Numbered from the stretch's first letter, positions 33,579-45,663 are shown. The stretch is DNA of 64,000 nt from Chiridota heheva (GCA_020152595.1 JAIGNY010002143.1:121001-185000); one strand, 5' to 3'. Notes: a model not told the origin generated them from the sequence alone. A program made the numbers and translations.

Positions 33579-34613
33579 CAAGCGACAGTTGACATATTGG
33601 ACTTATATACTATACCAATATAAAGTCTGATTTGTTTTTTTTTCTTCACACATCCCCTTAAAAAGTGCTAATCTGAATGTAATGAAGTCTCAAAGAAGAA
33701 TCAGTGTTAAGCTACACATGTCACCCTAAGAATCGATTATCTTTCTTTGTATGTGACACAATGTGTCAGAGCAATAAGCCAACACATAAAGGCCAGAGAT
33801 ATGAATGTAACAATTGATTTCCAGCCAAACCTCAGGTTAGTCATTTTTGTCTCACATGGACATTGACAGAGCAGTCACAAAATCAATGATTGGAACCGGT
33901 ATGCAGTTGTATGCATTGTAACAATCAGAGACTCATAAATTACTATAACAGATAGGTGCAGTATGTAACTATAAATAGATACAAGTTAATTGACAACATT
34001 GCACCAATTTCAGAAATTTGGATATTGAAATCATGACCCCTACAATCCACAAACATAGACTTGGAAATTCACATGAGGCTGACAATGAATGAGAATTTAG
34101 TCTTTACATACAATGTGTACAGTTGTTCCTAATTCAACTCTCTCACAATGGTTTCACAATTCTATGGAGAATTAATTCTTTACATTCTTACTTAGGTATT
34201 TAAATTTTGTGATATGAGGCAGAATCCCCAGTATTTCTATCAAGTTCTCTAGCCCTCCTTTAAGTACCTTTTTTATCCAAATTACCCTTCTCTAGCCCCT
34301 CCTCCCAAACAAAAAATTGAAGGGCAATTGACACTTCATAGTCCAGAATTCTCCTTTAAATTTCACACTTCCAATTATTCATGCAAAAATTCAAAGTTTG
34401 CAATTTTAAGCATCTCTTACATACTGCTAAATATCTTTTTAAAAGAAAGCATTTTTTTTACAGGTAATGGGCAGTTTTCAGTACAACCATAGCATTCTTC
34501 AGAGCGGCTATCAGATTAAAAATGGACAATTATTAACAACATTGACCCAATTTCTCTTACCAAAAATACCCTCCCCTTCCCTTGTCAATACTGGAACACA
34601 AGTTTACCACAAA
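33579..34613. other. Non-coding spacer
   Basis: AT-rich with a C/T-rich patch at 34250-34310. Nothing gene-like. Confidence 0.3.
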
Positions 34614-34792
34614 TACCCTGGTAAACTTCCCTGGTAAACTTCCTTGATAAACTTCCCTGATGAACTTCCCTGATAAACTTCCCTGATAAACTTCCCTAAT
34701 AAACTTCCCTGATAAACTTCCCTGATAAACTTCCCGGATGAACTTCCCTGATAAACTTCCCTGATAAACTTCCCTGATAAACTTCCCTAATG
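34614..34792. repeat. 13-bp minisatellite (ACTTCCCTGATAA)
   Basis: About 13-14 copies of the 13-mer, with G/T variants of the first units (CTGGTAAACTTCC). It abuts the left end of a MITE at 34804. Confidence 0.95.
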
Positions 34793-34803
34793 CAAGAAGG
34801 TGC

Positions 34804-35606
34804 TTAAAGGCGCTCTCAGCCGAAAAGTGAGGGCGTTAGTTTTGGCTGATTTCATTGATATATTTTTAATCTTGTGTCTATTTTATGTCGATTTTAACCA
34901 GTAGAAGTCACATCACACGGTCTGCTTTTTACAGTAATTTTTACCCATTGTGTGCATGTGAACAAATTCCAAAAAGTCAATGGGAAAACATGTACTATTT
35001 CACCAATACTTGCTGATTTGTATTGGCTACCCTTGTCATCCTAGAGTACATTTTTCCCCCTCTGATGTACTGTATATCTTAAAATGTTTTCAAAAGCTAA
35101 CACCATCTTATCTTCAGGACATATTCACAATATATCATCCCAACCGACCTTTGAGATCTTCAACTGACAAACACACACTCGTTACTTTCCCTTCAAAAAG
35201 AAAGTAGGGAACCAAGCTTGATATCATGCCAGCGCATCTTTGTGGATAATTACCCTTTAAGATCAGAAACAGTTCCTCCACTGACATGTTCAAAAAATCC
35301 TGAAGACTTTTCTTTTTGAGAAACACTTCTTCCAGCATGTATAGTAAGTACTAAGTAACTGTCTTGTGTTCATCTCTTTTGTTTCTCTGTTTCAACTTAT
35401 TGTTGGACTATTTGTGATTGGAGTTGTGTTTTGTTTTGTAAAATGCTGAGAACCTTGGGATTGATAAGTACCGAGGAAGTAAGAAGTTAAGTACAAATTT
35501 TGAGTACTCAGTTCAGGATTTGGTTATGTTCCATACTGCAAAGGTATTCCATTTAGTGTAACGCTCACACTAAATACGCCCTCACTTTTTGGTGAAGAGC
35601 ACCTAT
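34804..35606. mobile_element. MITE family F-like element interrupted by a LINE
   Basis: The left end TAAAGGCGCTCTCAGCCGAA followed by AAGTGAGGGCG is matched in reverse at the right end (CGCCCTCACTTTTTGGTGAA then GAGCACCTA). Related short elements at 43473-43709 and 48380-48626 share the GTGAGGGCG ends without the insert, so the middle (about 34980-35470) is a later insertion. Confidence 0.75.
34980..35470 (+). pseudogene. LINE reverse-transcriptase 3' fragment (CR1/L2-like)
   Basis: The plus frame contains LKCFQKLTPSYLQDIFTIYH then PNRPLRSSTDKHTLVTFPSK. Further pieces in shifted frames include IRNSSSTDMFKKSLKTFLFE. Order and spacing match the end of many non-LTR reverse transcriptases (a LAPxYLxDLL word, RxLRSSS, then a SFKxxLKTxLF word). 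The 3' tail (AAAATGCTGAGAACCTTGGG, ATTGATAAGTACC) is also LINE-like. Stops and frameshifts show that it is dead and 5'-truncated. It sits inside a MITE. Confidence 0.65.
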
Positions 35607-36270
35607 AATAGAACCTCCGAAACGAAAGATGTAAAGCATAAAGTACGATTTGCATTTACACGCTGGCATTATAAAACAACTGAACCCAAACTTGGCATAC
35701 CAACACATTTACTGACAGCAAGGGTGCAATTTGCAATTTCCTCCTACCTGATGAACTTCCTTGCCCCTTTATAGACCCTAAGGAAGTTATACAGCCTGGT
35801 ATACCAGGGAAGTGCCACTTTAGACTGATGAAACATGTTTTTACCAAAACCTTCCTTGCCCTAAATGACACATCAACATTTTCCCTGCCAGCTAGACTGT
35901 AATTTGTATTTCCTCAGACAAAAACCTTCCTTTCATTAAATACTAGAAATCCATAAACCTAACAACCAATTGCCAATAGAACATTTGTTTCCAAAAGATC
36001 CTCTTTGGATGCAAAGAAAGTTATCAATATGCACAGAAAGTAGTCTTAGCACAGTGCCACATCAATAAATATATCTATTGAACAAAAGAACTGAGCTCCT
36101 GTTGAAATGTCGCCATAGAAACAAAGGAAAGAGATAACCAAAAGCAAACTAAAATATATCAGAACCCATTCTAACGTGTCATAAGCTATAAGCTGTCTGA
36201 TGATTGCTATCAAAGCATGAAACTTCAAGTAACAGCAACAGCAATACTACGAGTGTAATAATCATATTGA
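35607..36270. other. Non-coding spacer
   Basis: Contains words related to the 13-bp array (CTGATGAACTTCCTTGCC at 35749) but no gene. Confidence 0.3.
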
Positions 36271-36328
36271 ATACATATATTATATATATATATATATAAA
36301 TATATAAATATATTATATAAATATACAA

Positions 36329-36382
<54 letters not shown>

Positions 36383-36405
36383 ATTTATATGTATATATAT
36401 ATATA

Positions 36406-36452
<47 letters not shown>

Positions 36453-36515
36453 GGTATATATATATATTTATTATATATATATATATAAATATATTATTAT
36501 ATATTATTTGTTTTA

Positions 36516-36563
<48 letters not shown>
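36271..36563. repeat. AT-dinucleotide microsatellite, interrupted
   Basis: About 290 bp of TA with occasional AAATA, GTATA and TTATTA interruptions. Confidence 0.95.
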
Positions 36564-37165
36564 CAAACAATCAGATTCCAAGTGGAAAATGGTATTTAAT
36601 GTTTTAACGTCTAATAGCATTTGTATAGTAGAAAGCGCAACATCTTTTCCACCAATACAACATATACACAATTCAACCAATGAGATCATTAAGCAATTCT
36701 TGTTGTCATCATCCTTGGTTAGTTTGATCAGGGAGTTGGTTTGATTGACAATAACTCAAACATAAAGAGAACCAGCACATTTCACAAAGACTTTTCTAAT
36801 TTACTATCAAGTGTTATTATTACACAATAATGTTTTTAATTGGCATTGTTCAAAAATTTGTATCTTTAATCTGCATGTAATGATTTGTTTTCAAGGCTTG
36901 AAGAAGACTTATTTTTGATCAAGTCACTTCAGATCTACCTGCAAGATAATTTGTTCTCACCTGTTTAAAGATAATTTCCCTTCTTTATTTTTTGTTGTAA
37001 ATTTATCCTATGCAGATGTTGTTCCTGTATGCAAAAGTTTGAATAATGTCTAAAGGATGATCAACCAGCCTTTTTGTTTGAGAGCACTTGTTAAATGTAA
37101 GCAGATAATCGATAGGTTACAACCCACTAGTTGGAAATTTATGGTCTGTTTTTCACTTATTACAG
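36564..37165. other. Non-coding spacer
   Basis: AT-rich. Contains CAGGGAGTTG at about 36728-36737, matching one end of the palindromic insertion at 10445 but without its partner. Confidence 0.35.
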
Positions 37166-37459
37166 ACCTTTTCATGACACGACAATGAGTGAACACACAT
37201 TTACAAAGACGGAATCGCATGCATATTCCGGTTATGATAGTAATAATGCTATCACGAAACGCTTAATACGACCCGGACGAGAAACACAGGTATACGAACA
37301 GACATAACATCGACAACCAAGTCAATGTCCACGGCCTTTGATAACCAGTTGTGGTACACTGGCGTGTCTACCCAACCCAGGCTTGAACCCAGGGCCTCGT
37401 GGTCTGAAGACAGGTATGATAACCGCTACACCACTGTAGGTAGATACCTTTTCATGACA
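37166..37459 (-). mobile_element. tRNA-derived SINE with 14-bp target duplication
   Basis: ACCTTTTCATGACA flanks the insertion on both sides (37166-37179 and 37446-37459). In minus sense the head reads GTGGTGTAGCGGTTATCATA (A-box-like), then after about 30 bases CCTGGGTTCAAGCCTGGG (B-box-like). The body GGCCGTGGACATTGACTTGG and the tail TGTGTTCACTCATTGTCG follow. There is no A tail. The intact duplication indicates a fairly recent insertion. Confidence 0.85.
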
Positions 37460-37566
37460 TAAATTGGTCTTTTTTTCAGCTGAAATTATTTTAAAGAAGC
37501 TTTGCATTTCCAATAGCAGTATTTGAATATCCATTATACACCTCCCCCTAATAAAAATTTGCCAGT

Positions 37567-37740
37567 CCACAGCCTGATGATTTTCTGTGACTGAAGTTTA
37601 AAGAAAAACAATACAATTGTTGAGCTGTCCTTTCTTTCATGTCACAAGTTTTGCATAAATTAATAATTATTTTAACTTGATTAGCCTTAACTCAAAAACT
37701 ACAGATGGTTTTAACATTATTGCAATGCTATTCTGTTTAG
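37567..37740. repeat. Diverged copy of the 8478 repeat
   Basis: Shares TCTGTGACTGAAGTTTA, GTCACAAGTTTTGCATAAATTA and CTTAACTCAAAAACTACAG with the duplicated block at 8478-8770. Confidence 0.5.
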
Positions 37741-37904
37741 AATTTAAAGCTCTTTTATGTCCATGTGGTATAAATTATTACAACAAATATGAAAAAATAA
37801 ATAAAAACCCATTTCAGAAGGTTATTTTGATTTAAATAAGGAAAGTGCCTCACAAATATTTTTTTTGAGTATACACTTTTTTCTATTATATCAGATTAAG
37901 ATCA

Positions 37905-38350
37905 TCAAGATTCTTTGATCATCAAGATTCTTTGATCATCAAGATTCTTTGATCATCAAGATTCTTTGATCATCAAGATTCTTTGATCATCAAGATTCTT
38001 TGATCATCAAGATTCTTTGATCATCAAGATTCTTTGATCATCAAGATTCTTTGATCATCAAGATTCTTTGATCATCAAGATTCTTTGATCATCAAGATTA
38101 TTTGATCATCAAGATTCTTTGATCATCAAGATTCTTTGATCATCAAGATTCTTTGATCATCAAGATTCTTTGATCATCAAGATTCTTTGATCATCAAGAT
38201 TCTTTGATCATCAAGATTCTTTGATCATCAAGATTCTTTGATCATCAAGATTCTTTGATCATCAAGATTCTTTGATCATCAAGATTCTTTGATCATCAAG
38301 ATTCTTTGATCATCAAGATTCTTTAATCATCAAGATTTTTTGATCATCAA
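37905..38350. repeat. 17-bp minisatellite, about 26 copies
   Basis: The unit TTTGATCATCAAGATTC is almost perfectly repeated. Variants are confined to one mid-array unit (ATTATTTG) and the last three or four. Each unit contains the palindrome TGATCA. Such homogeneity implies recent expansion. Confidence 0.97.
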
Positions 38351-39130
38351 GCTTTCTTTGATCAATAACCTTCCTGGATTACCACACTTGGTTTTTGTTA
38401 AGCTTCTTACAGTGACTGTCATTGAATATGAATGGAACTACAGTGGAGTGCTTTGTACCAAGCAAGGAACCCTGCTGAGTTAGGGCATCTCTCTTAGCCT
38501 ACAATAGCATTGTGGTATACACCTTTGTGGTTTATGTAAAATACAAATGGCACTTAAATGCATAACAAACTTGAAGTTGAAGAACATGTGAAAATCTTTA
38601 ATGCGTTGTAATACCCCAATTCTTGACAGGGTTTTGTAAGACCATTAATACACTGAACACAACATGGGGAGCGATATTTAAAACAAAATTGAATAAAGCA
38701 AAGGAAAAGAAACATTTTCACCTCTTGTTTTAAGAGAAGGATCGTCATCGCATAACTGTTCAGATAATAACTGAAAATTGATTGAACATTAAAGCAAAAT
38801 TTGGGTCGCAACAGAAAATCTTGCCCCACTAAAGAAAATTTTTCCAGTTTGAACAGAGAAGCATTTTTAGAAAATTTTCCAGTATCACCACAAAGCCTCA
38901 ATTGTAAACTTCATCGTGTGTAAACAAAAAGTCAAAGCATCTTACAATAATTGTTTCCTGTATGATTATCTAAAAAATCGCTTGCCGCGCATCACGTTCG
39001 GTGTGTTATGGCCTTTTGCATGTTAAAAAATATTTTATTTTATTTTGAAAGGAACAAAGATGGCCGCAAGATACAGCCAAGTGGCAGACACTTTTGTAGA
39101 AAGGCACCAAAACTTCACTTCCTTAGGGTT
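38351..39130. other. Non-coding, no supported gene
   Basis: A 115-codon minus frame (38554-38901) begins MRLCGDTGKFSKNASLFKLE and contains RSPCCVQCINGLTKPCQELG. It has no splice or homology support that I can see. A CpG-rich word (TTGCCGCGCATCACGTTCGG) lies near 38982. Confidence 0.3.
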
Positions 39131-39425
39131 ATGCACTTGTCAATTCTGTGACTCACCCCTACACCCCCAGACAAGGTGAGTCATTGCACCAAGGTGGGTG
39201 ACCAACACATGTACATTGACGCACCCCTCGATCACACAGAGGGCTGACATTTCTTCTTCTGAAATAGGTCTGAAGTAAATTGACTCACCCCAGAGTCACT
39301 CTGGTGACTGACAATTTGGTACAGTGATGCATATGTGAGTCAGTGTTGCAGATGTCAATGACACTCACATTTAACTGACATTTCTAGGGGTAGTAAGGCG
39401 TGAGTCATACAACTGACAAGTGCAT
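39131..39425. mobile_element. MITE family G, copy 3
   Basis: Begins ATGCACTTGTCAATTCTGTG and ends CATACAACTGACAAGTGCAT, a good inverted match. It has five perfect TGASTCA heptamers. Its uninterrupted right end supplies the empty site for the palindromic insertion in copy 4. Confidence 0.9.
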
Positions 39426-39544
39426 TAAATTGGATATGGGAGCCCTTAAATAACCCCATTCAAAACAATAACAAAATTGTAAGGATACAAAAATAAGGAT
39501 ATATTTGTTTTCAATGCAATAAACTAAAATGAACATGCACAAAA

Positions 39545-39715
39545 CCACATTATTCCAAAGTTTTACCTAACCTGCATGAAGATAGGGTTAATTACCATGC
39601 ATGAAGATAGGGATTATAACTGGCACACTATTCCAAAGTTAATTACAATTCTGATTCATGAAGATAGGGATTATAATCACCCCTGGCATGAAGATAGGGT
39701 CCTTTAAAGTTCTCA
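39545..39715. repeat. Short scattered CATGAAGATAGGG repeats
   Basis: GCATGAAGATAGGG or TCATGAAGATAGGG occurs four times within about 130 bp, with TTATAACTGGC or TTAATTACCA-type spacers. CTATTCCAAAGTT also appears twice. Confidence 0.75.
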
Positions 39716-40309
39716 CTAAAACAGATTTTATTTTTTGCACTCCATTTTATCCCCAAACATACAGTGACCCTAATCTCCAGCAATGTTGACAAAATACCCT
39801 TCATTTCAAGCCAATAAGTTATCATCACTATACAAGACAACTAGGAAAATTCAAACGAGATAAGGAAATTAAATATAGCTTGGGGGTTGAATACTAGCTT
39901 GCAATCAGTCCATGGTATCATGACCCAGAACAGGCAATCAGATCTTCCAAAAAAAAATAAAGTGTGTGGGAACATAGATTAGTGACAGGCGATCATGTTA
40001 ATAGTTATGTAACATCCTGTTTTAACTAAGTTTATTTTGCGAGAACAGTTAGGTTGCATTTTGCTGGTTTTCAACAACCGACTTTTCGCCTTCTGATCAC
40101 TCATGCCCCAGCAATCAGAGCATCTGCAGTGGGTCCATGGAGGTACCACTTTAGTACCTTCATGGTGGGTCTTTACATGCCGAGCTTATACTTAAGTGGG
40201 AACATACAACATGTTTTTTATACACAAACATCTAAGCTGCATGGTTTATCATCCGGATCATGATCTGGAGAAATACTGAGAACACAACCTAAAGATGCAG
40301 CTAACAGCA

Positions 40310-40358
40310 GCCCTCCCCCCCACCCCCCCCCCCTCCCATTTTTTTTTTTTTTTTTAAT
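40310..40358. repeat. Poly-C then poly-T run
   Basis: A C-rich run (40314-40338) is followed by an 18-base T run. Confidence 0.95.
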
Positions 40359-40394
40359 TAGTATGGTCTGGGAAATTATAAACAAAACTTTAAA

Positions 40395-40850
40395 ACAATT
40401 GGGTCAAATTGAAAGAACATTTGGTAAAATTATTTAAAATTCTGGTCAAATTTGTCAACAAATTTCCCCTAAATTGACAAAAAGTTCTTCAAATTTTCCT
40501 AAAACTGAAAGAAATTTCCCGAAAATTAAGGAAAATTGCCAAATTTAAAGAAAATGATGGTAAAATTGAAGGAAAAGCTGGCAAGATTATTTGAAATCCT
40601 TGCTAAATTTGTCAACAAAATTCCTAAAAACTGAAAAAGGTTCCTCAAAATCTAAGAAAATTGCAGAGAAATAGACAAATTTCCCAAAAATTGTCAAACA
40701 ATTCATCAAAATTTTAAGGAAAGTGCCCGGAAATAAACGAAATTTCAGAAAAATTGTAATTTCCCAAAATTTGTAAACAACTCACTGAATTTGTAAGAAA
40801 AGTACCCGAAAATGAACGAAATTCCCCAATTAGCAGCAAAGCCAGTGATG
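40395..40850. repeat. A-rich dispersed repeat, long copy
   Basis: Irregular repetition of AAATTGACAAA, TTCCCCTAAA, GAAAATTGCC and similar words over about 450 bp. It shares texture and end words with 1-290. Confidence 0.5.
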
Positions 40851-41626
40851 GAACTTAATTATCCCCCTAACCCCTAAGGGGTGACCTTCCTACATCACTG
40901 CCCAACAGTATTGTACCAATGTGGCTGTGAGAATTTGATATGAATGTGACGGTGCCTTTTATTTTCGCCCATTTACTTCTTCAGCCCACCAAGTTCAAAA
41001 ATTGCTCTGCGGACCCTGGGGCATCATCCGTTTCTATGGGAGCAAAACCAGATGCTAATAGAAACCTTTATCTGCTTATAACCAAAATCCCAAGTGTAAC
41101 AGACCTATGAATAGATCTAATTAGTTAAAACCAAAGTACTGCAACAGGAAATGTCAGGAAGTAGGATTTGTGTGTTCTGTAACTTGATACATTTGATGTT
41201 TACAGGCCGCTGAAATTGATATACTAAATTAAATACACCAGATAGATTTTTGGGAAGTTTTTTTCCTAAAACACCTATTAGTAAAAACTGATTTGGGTTG
41301 CTAGTTTAGTTTATCCTGATCTAAATGAGAGTTAAAGAGACAGGTAGGTATGTGATACTTGCTTTTCCTCTTAGGTTGTCATGGCATTCTCAACCCATGC
41401 TATAAAGTTTGTATTATTTCCTGCCAAAGATTTATGCCAAAAGTGTTAAAGTTCTAGTTAAATATGCCATGCTGGGTGAAACATGGAAAGTGTTTATTTT
41501 CACCAAATGTTTAATAAAACAAAATTAAGTAAGGCAGAATTGTAATGACTCAGTTCCACACCAAAAATGCCTACTGTCAACCTACATGTTTTCTAGAGAA
41601 AGGTGCAACTAAATGCATAAATTATA
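40851..41626. other. Non-coding spacer
   Basis: AT-rich with no recognised feature. An upstream plus frame at 40054-40263 (MHFAGFQQPTFRLLITHAPA) sits in GC-richer DNA but lacks splice support. Confidence 0.3.
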
Positions 41627-42006
41627 ATGCACTTGTCAATTGTGTGACTTACCCCTACACCACCACCCCCCAAACAAGGTGAGTCATTGCACCAAAGTGG
41701 GTGGTCAAAACATGTACATTGACACACCCCTTAATCACTTAGGTGAATGACATTTCTTGTGCAAATGACTTACCCCAAATCACTCCCCTCTGTACAAAGT
41801 CAATGGGTCTGAAGTAAATTGACTCACCCCTGAGTCACTCTGGTGACTGACAATTTGGTACAATGACGTACATGTGAGTCACTTTTTCATATGTCAATAA
41901 CTCACCTTTGATTGACATTGGAAGGGGGGAAAAGGAAGGGGGTAGTGGGTGAGTCATACAACCAGGGAGTTGTCTTAACAACTCCCTGATACAACTGACA
42001 AGTGCA
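41627..42006. mobile_element. MITE family G, copy 4 (interrupted)
   Basis: Begins ATGCACTTGTCAATTGTGTG and ends CAACTGACAAGTGCAT. It has five perfect TGASTCA heptamers. It is longer than copy 3 because a 26-bp palindrome plus a 7-bp duplication is inserted at 41963 and a purine-rich run precedes it (41920-41948). Confidence 0.9.
41956..41995. mobile_element. 26-bp palindromic insertion with 7-bp TSD
   Basis: Arms CAGGGAGTTGT and ACAACTCCCTG (41963-41988) around a CTTA-type centre are flanked by ATACAAC on both sides (41956-41962 and 41989-41995). The homologous position in copy 3 reads straight through CATACAACTGACAAG. The ends are identical to those of the 24-bp insertion at 10445. Confidence 0.85.
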
Positions 42007-43472
42007 TAAAACAAGGAGTGAGTGTAAAATTACTTCCAGATTCCTCATATTATTATGTTTTAGTTGTTTCTTCACATACATAATATATCCAGATCTAAAA
42101 TGTAAAACGTACAGGAAATAATTCAGTTTAGTTTTTGTTCTTTGACGTTTAAATGACATTGTAATTTAGGTTTATACTAGTAGTAACAAAATAAACAGGT
42201 GGAGTGCAAAGTTAATAGTTTCCATAAATTCCTGATAAATAAATTGATTTTAAGTTGTTTGAATATATCATTTTCAGAAAATTGTGCCCTAAAATATGTA
42301 CAAAAATAAATTTCTCAATTCAACAAATGTGGAAAAGATTTTTAAATAGTAAAATCTGAATAAAATTAGGCCCTATGTATGCACAAAAAAACTAAGCACA
42401 TGTTTTTACAAATATCAAAACAATACAAAAGAAAACCACATACTCCTGATAAGCATAAATTCCACTATTTCCGATACAATTTCAGACTTTAGATATTCCA
42501 AATGAAAGATCCTTTCAGAAGTTTAAAACTGACAACAAAAATAGGTGATCACATTCAACATACTGTTGTAGTGTTGAATTTCAGCAAGAATCCACTTCCA
42601 CACAATATAAACTTGTTATCTTTAATCAATGATATATCCCTCCAAAACATGTATTCAATCAGTGTTATTACACTTTGTAGGTCCTCTACCAAAGTTTAAC
42701 TGTGACACTCATTGACAAAACCCCATCAAATTCTTCCTACATGTGGTAGTTCAGGCAGTGAGTCAATAAACTTAACCAAGGCCACTGACTGTGCAACTAA
42801 TAACTTCAATTGAACAACGAAACCCCCTGTTGGTGTACATTGACTGGTCCTGTCTTGGTAAGTTTATTCAACCATGAAAAGAGAGAGGGAGGTAGTATTA
42901 TTGAGGGAGGTAGTATTATTATTATGATGGGTATGTCAAAAGTCAAGGTATTAAAGCTTTCAACTCAGGAGGCGACTATTAAAGAAATGGGTATGGTTGG
43001 GGTTTTATTATAATCTTGTTTTGTTTTTAAAATATTCATTTTATTATTCATTTGTTATTATTCATTTTCTATTCATTTATACTTTACTTATTTATTTTTT
43101 ATATTTTAAGCTTTTTAAATTAGAAACTCACAACAGTTTCTCAAATGAGGATAATGATCAAGATTTAATAGAAATTTTTTCTCCAAAATTTGTAACAAGA
43201 GTCAGGAAATTTGTCTAATTTTCAAATGTGTCACACAATTTGGATGCAGCTTTCAGAGATGATTTACCTCTGATTTAAGTAACGATAAAACTATTCGCTG
43301 CCATGCAGTAACAAAGCCAATGCAAGCCACTGCAGGAAGCTATTGGCTTAATGCCCTATCTTGTTTTGCCTGTTCTCCCAATTCCCAAATGCCTTTCTAA
43401 AAATGGATCTTTACTAAGGCTATTTATCATAACTTTGTCCTCTTGTTAAGATTGCGCCCCTCCATGCAATAT
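42007..43472. other. Non-coding, no supported gene
   Basis: AT-rich. A GAGGGAGGTAGTATTATT word is duplicated at 42886-42920. TTG/GTAAGT at 42856 resembles a donor but no exon precedes it convincingly. Confidence 0.3.
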
Positions 43473-43709
43473 TGTGCACTAGTTCAAAAAGTGAGGGCGC
43501 TCGTTTTTGAAAATTTCACAGAGATATTATCCACAGTAGATCAATAAACTTAATGCCTCCATAGCCCACAGACAACGCAAGGGCAAAGGTCACTTGAATA
43601 TTCATATCAACTATAAAATTACTGTGCCATTGCATGCTAGGTAATCATTCAATTTTTTGGGAGACCCTCTAAAAATACGCCCTCACTTTTCTGTCTAGTG
43701 CTCCTTTAA
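43473..43709. mobile_element. MITE family F-like, short copy
   Basis: Left end TGCACTAGTTCAAAAAGTGA then GGGCGC; right end CGCCCTCACTTTTCTGTCTA then GTGCTCCTTTAA. About 237 bp without the LINE insert seen in the copy at 34804. Confidence 0.75.
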
Positions 43710-45663
43710 AAATTATTGTATCACAACACCCTTAAATAAAACTATTTCCCCTCCCACAGTGAATTCACAATGTATGCAAACAACCTCAAGCTGCAATAAT
43801 CAATACAAAACAAAAATTACCATGAATATATTTCTCCATAAATAGAATAATTATTGAGGCAATTTCAACCTTTCCAAATGTCTGACTGCCAGAGCAAAAG
43901 AATATATATATTTTTTTTTTGTTTCTGTAAATAAAGCTCCATAACTCTTCAATATCCCCTCCACCCTCCAAAATAAATGAATAATATAGTACAATACAAT
44001 ACAAATTAATACATAAAGGTATTAGTGTACAAAACAGGCTCTACAAAATATGGCACTCAGAGAAGGAAAAAATAACTGAATACAAATCATAGGCATGGGA
44101 ACAAGGGGAACAGGGGGCATGTTACCCCCAATTTCCCTTGTAGCATATCTTTGTGCCAACCCCCACCCCCTCCACCCAATGAAGAACATGTTCCTATGCC
44201 TATCATCATAATTCTATCTAAAATCCTCTATAAATTCCCTACAACACAAATGGAAGCTTCCTTGTATTTTCCCTTCCAAGGACACATATTTGTTCAATAG
44301 CTCATAAAAGTGACCTGGAAAACAGAATTCCATCACACAAAGTGGAAAGAAGAGACAAAATGAGGGCTCTGGTTTTAAACTCATAGAACAGAAGAAAACC
44401 TGCTTCTAAGGATAAGTTTCTCACAAAATCATCATTTAAAAGGAGGACACGAGGGAAACGAATGTCAAATTCTTTTGCAACAAAACTTTTACAGAGATTT
44501 TATTAAAGTTTAAATGTTTGTATATGCTTTCTGTGAAAAATAATTAAAATATATTGCAAGGTCTTATTATCATTATTATTAAATTATATTTCTACAGCAC
44601 TTATTCTAACAATAAGCTCTAAGTGCTTTACAAAATGAAAATATAAAATACATAAAATTTAAGAATAATGTAAACATAGATAATATACGACATATGTTAA
44701 AAATATAAAAGGTTTAAAAGTATAAAGGCAACAGGAATAATGTAAAGCTAGCAAGGGAAAACAAGTTTAAATGCGTATAGATCTTTAAAAAATAAAATTG
44801 CAAAATTTAGGTTATTATATAATTTGGGATAGAAAGAGTAAAAATACATGTGAAAATAAATCTAGACAAACTGAAATTATAAAAATGCTAAGAAGTATAA
44901 AATTCTGTAAGTAAAGCGAGGGAATAAATATCAAGAATAATGAATAAAATACTGTCTAAAAAGGAAGGTCTGACTATGGATCACTAACAAAGTACTCTTG
45001 TTTAATTATGTATTGAAAAGAACATTAAAATCTGAGTAATAGTCTTTTGCATTTGGAAACAGCATACAACAAGCATGGATACCAGGGGCGGGGCGTGTAA
45101 TGTTTAATTGAGGGGGCAAACTACCACATTCGTACTTAGTCTAACAAATTTACACACCCTCTACCAAAAAGTGTGACAACATCTTTTGGCCAAATTTTAG
45201 TCTTATATAATTGAGAGGGCAAAACACTATTTTTTTGTTGATTGAAGGAGCAAGTAACACTTAATGAAAAGTATCCCCCACTACGCTCAGCCACTCAATT
45301 CTACCACTCAATTGCTGAATAGAAGGAAAAGGCTTAAAATAAATCTAAAAGATAGCTGTTAACATTTCAATTTATAGCTGATCAAGGTGTGAGTATTTTT
45401 ACAATTTGAAAAGCATAATAGGAAAATAGCTCAAAACCTTCCATTAAACTGTTTATGATCAAAATCAATTTAAAGGAAATTGATCACTAATAGCCCTTGA
45501 AGAATCAAATGTACCATTGAAGCTGTGAATTCAAGGTGTGCTTGTGCCAGCTTGTGAACATGCAGTTCACTCACAAAAAGTTATACTCATTTACAGCCTT
45601 GCATACGATTCGTTGGCTCTTATTTCAAAATATATTATCAATAAAACCTCTATTATTTTCAAC
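43710..45663. other. Non-coding with a LINE-tail-like microsatellite end
   Basis: 44560-44640 has an ATT tract followed by CAGCACTTATTCT...CTCTAAGTGCTTTACAAA, a layout typical of the 3' ends of some invertebrate non-LTR elements. A similar one is at 58662-58930. The rest is AT-rich with no gene. Confidence 0.4.

Noticed and set aside
38554..38901. 115-codon minus-strand frame
   Set aside because: It has no splice sites, no motif and AT-driven composition; length alone is not enough in this window.
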